From Candidatus Omnitrophota bacterium (lineage in GTDB: Bacteria; Omnitrophota; Koll11; Pluralincolimonadales; Pluralincolimonadaceae): 17,602 bases of DNA. The notes below the pieces were generated by a model. The model was not told the DNA's origin. It saw nothing but the letters and a program-made list of their open reading frames with translations, and searched no databases. Location: positions 1-17,602 of the forward strand of contig JAKLIT010000011.1 of the NCBI GenBank assembly GCA_022709465.1. The letters are read 5' to 3'. Each line of letters opens with the position of its first letter. The first letter of the stretch is position 1. The position numbers and the translations under genes are program-made. Below are positions 17,043 to 17,602 of the stretch, piece by piece.

Positions 17043-17439
17043 AAAGCAGCTTGCGGTACTCGCGGCGGTCATAATAGCGTTTGCCGTGTTCCTTTTTGCG
17101 GCAATGATGAAGCCGAAGCAGGCAAAGAAAGCGCCCGCGCTGCCGCCCGCGGCCGCCACCGCGGTAAAGGGGCCTTCCGAGACGCAGGAGCCGGGCAAGA
17201 GCTCCTTCCCGTCATGGGGCAGGGACCCGTTCGCCGTAGGCAGCGTCCCGGTGCAGGCGACCGGCGACCTTTCGCTCTCCGGTATATTCTGGGACGTGAA
17301 GAAGCCGGTATGCCTCATTGACGGAAAGATGCTAAAAGCAGGCGACGAGATATCCGGTGCGAAGGTCCTGGAGATAAACAAGGATAGTGTCCTGCTTAGG
17401 GTCGGCGACGAGCTCAGGACCCTCAGGGTCGGGCGTTAA
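17029..17439 (+). CDS. PilP/GspC-like pilus or secretion assembly protein
   Basis: A 136-residue protein with a membrane anchor (about 8-26), an Ala/Pro/Lys-rich periplasmic linker (30-50), W-GRDPF at 63-68 and a compact beta domain from about 79 (LSLSGIFWDVKKPVCLIDGK, then AGDEISGAKVLEI and VLLRVGDELRTL). This WxRDPF plus LxLxGIxW..PxAxIxGxxxxxGDxxxGxxV pattern is shared by PilP and the HR domain of GspC, which bridge the inner-membrane complex to the secretin N domains. PilP proteins are often lipoproteins; no lipobox cysteine is seen here, which is more GspC-like. GTG start 17029 with GAGGAAG at 17019-17025. It is the last gene of the operon; the secretin one would expect next is absent. 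Confidence 0.8.
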   Translation: MDKNKKQLAVLAAVIIAFAVFLFAAMMKPKQAKKAPALPPAAATAVKGPSETQEPGKSSFPSWGRDPFAVGSVPVQATGDLSLSGIFWDVKKPVCLIDGKMLKAGDEISGAKVLEINKDSVLLRVGDELRTLRVGR

Positions 17440-17442
17440 CGC

Positions 17443-17471
17443 TTGACTTGGAGGGTGTCTTCTGCTATCAT
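17443..17471 (+). promoter_or_regulatory. Sigma-70-type promoter of the lpxL-like gene
   Basis: TTGACT at 17443-17448, a 17-base spacer, TATCAT at 17466-17471, with TGC (17463-17465) giving an extended -10. It begins three bases after the TAA of the secretion operon (17437-17439). The predicted transcription start, about 17478-17480, coincides with the GTG start codon, so the message may be leaderless. GGAGG at 17450-17454 lies in the spacer, 25 bases from the GTG, so it cannot be that gene's ribosome site. Confidence 0.7.
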
Positions 17472-17479
17472 AACACGTT

Positions 17480-17602
17480 GTGAAGCACAGGATCAGGAGA
17501 AGGTATCTATATTACCTTCTAAAGACAGCCAGTTTTATCTCGCTTCTCTTTCCGATTAAAATTAACAGGTTTATAGGCAGACGGATGGGGGAATGCGCCT
17601 TT
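17480..17602 (+). CDS. LpxL/HtrB-like lipid A acyltransferase, 5' part only
   Basis: An open frame of 41 codons from GTG 17480 to the window end, with a stop codon (TAA 17471-17473) shortly upstream in frame, so no earlier start is possible except non-standard codons. The residues VKHRIRRRYLYYLLKTASF then SLLFPIKINRFIGRRMGECAF match the N terminus of lysophospholipid/lauroyl acyltransferases: a basic start, a Tyr/Leu-rich membrane helix, then LP...........GR..G..AF. LpxL adds a secondary acyl chain to Kdo2-lipid A at the inner membrane. The catalytic HX4D motif lies beyond the window, so the call rests on the N-terminal pattern and on the LPS genes nearby. A different membrane protein remains possible. 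Confidence 0.68.
   Translation, partial: MKHRIRRRYLYYLLKTASFISLLFPIKINRFIGRRMGECAF

Noticed and set aside
17418..17430. Short inverted repeat GACCCTCAGGGTC at the end of the secretion operon, considered as a terminator
   Set aside because: The stem would be only four pairs with a five-base loop, it lies inside the coding sequence, and no run of T follows.

Overview
This 17.6 kb window is gene-dense, GC-rich DNA from a Gram-negative, lipopolysaccharide-making bacterium. All genes are on the + strand and the intergenic gaps are only 0 to about 50 bases. The heptose and Kdo genes, a CTP synthase inside the Kdo operon, an Aquifex-type (metal-dependent) KdsA and a mixed type II secretion/type IV pilus operon suggest a deep-branching diderm. 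A Candidatus Omnitrophota (OP3)-like or deltaproteobacterium-like genome would fit, but this is inference from gene content. No RNA genes, insertion sequences, CRISPR arrays or prophage genes were seen.

Layout. (1) Positions 1-2391: three consecutive family-9 glycosyltransferases (ADP-heptose:LPS heptosyltransferase type), the first cut by the window edge, joined by short overlaps. (2) Positions 2444-9050, behind a near-consensus sigma-70 promoter: hldD-type epimerase, rfaE1-type heptose kinase, kdsB, pyrG, kdsA, kdsD, kdsC. This operon makes ADP-heptose and CMP-Kdo, the sugar donors for the LPS inner core; pyrG supplies the CTP used by KdsB. (3) Positions 9099-17439, behind a consensus promoter: an envelope-machine operon with gspE/pilB ATPase, gspF/pilC platform protein, a GspG-like major pseudopilin, two minor pseudopilins, a GspK-like tip pseudopilin, a PilM-PilN fusion, a PilO-like protein and a PilP/GspC-like protein. 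The secretin, prepilin peptidase and retraction ATPase are not in the window. (4) From 17480 to the end, behind a third promoter: the first 41 codons of what looks like an LpxL/HtrB-type lipid A acyltransferase.

How they work together. Regions 1, 2 and 4 build LPS: donor synthesis, core glycosylation and lipid A acylation. Region 3 encodes an inner-membrane assembly platform plus a pseudopilus that would extend towards the outer membrane. The most unusual points are the mosaic secretion operon (T2SS-like pseudopilins, type IV pilus-like MNOP set, M and N fused), a beta-rich insertion in the GspK-like protein, an apparently leaderless GTG start for the acyltransferase, and two promoters whose -35 box contains the stop codon of the preceding gene.
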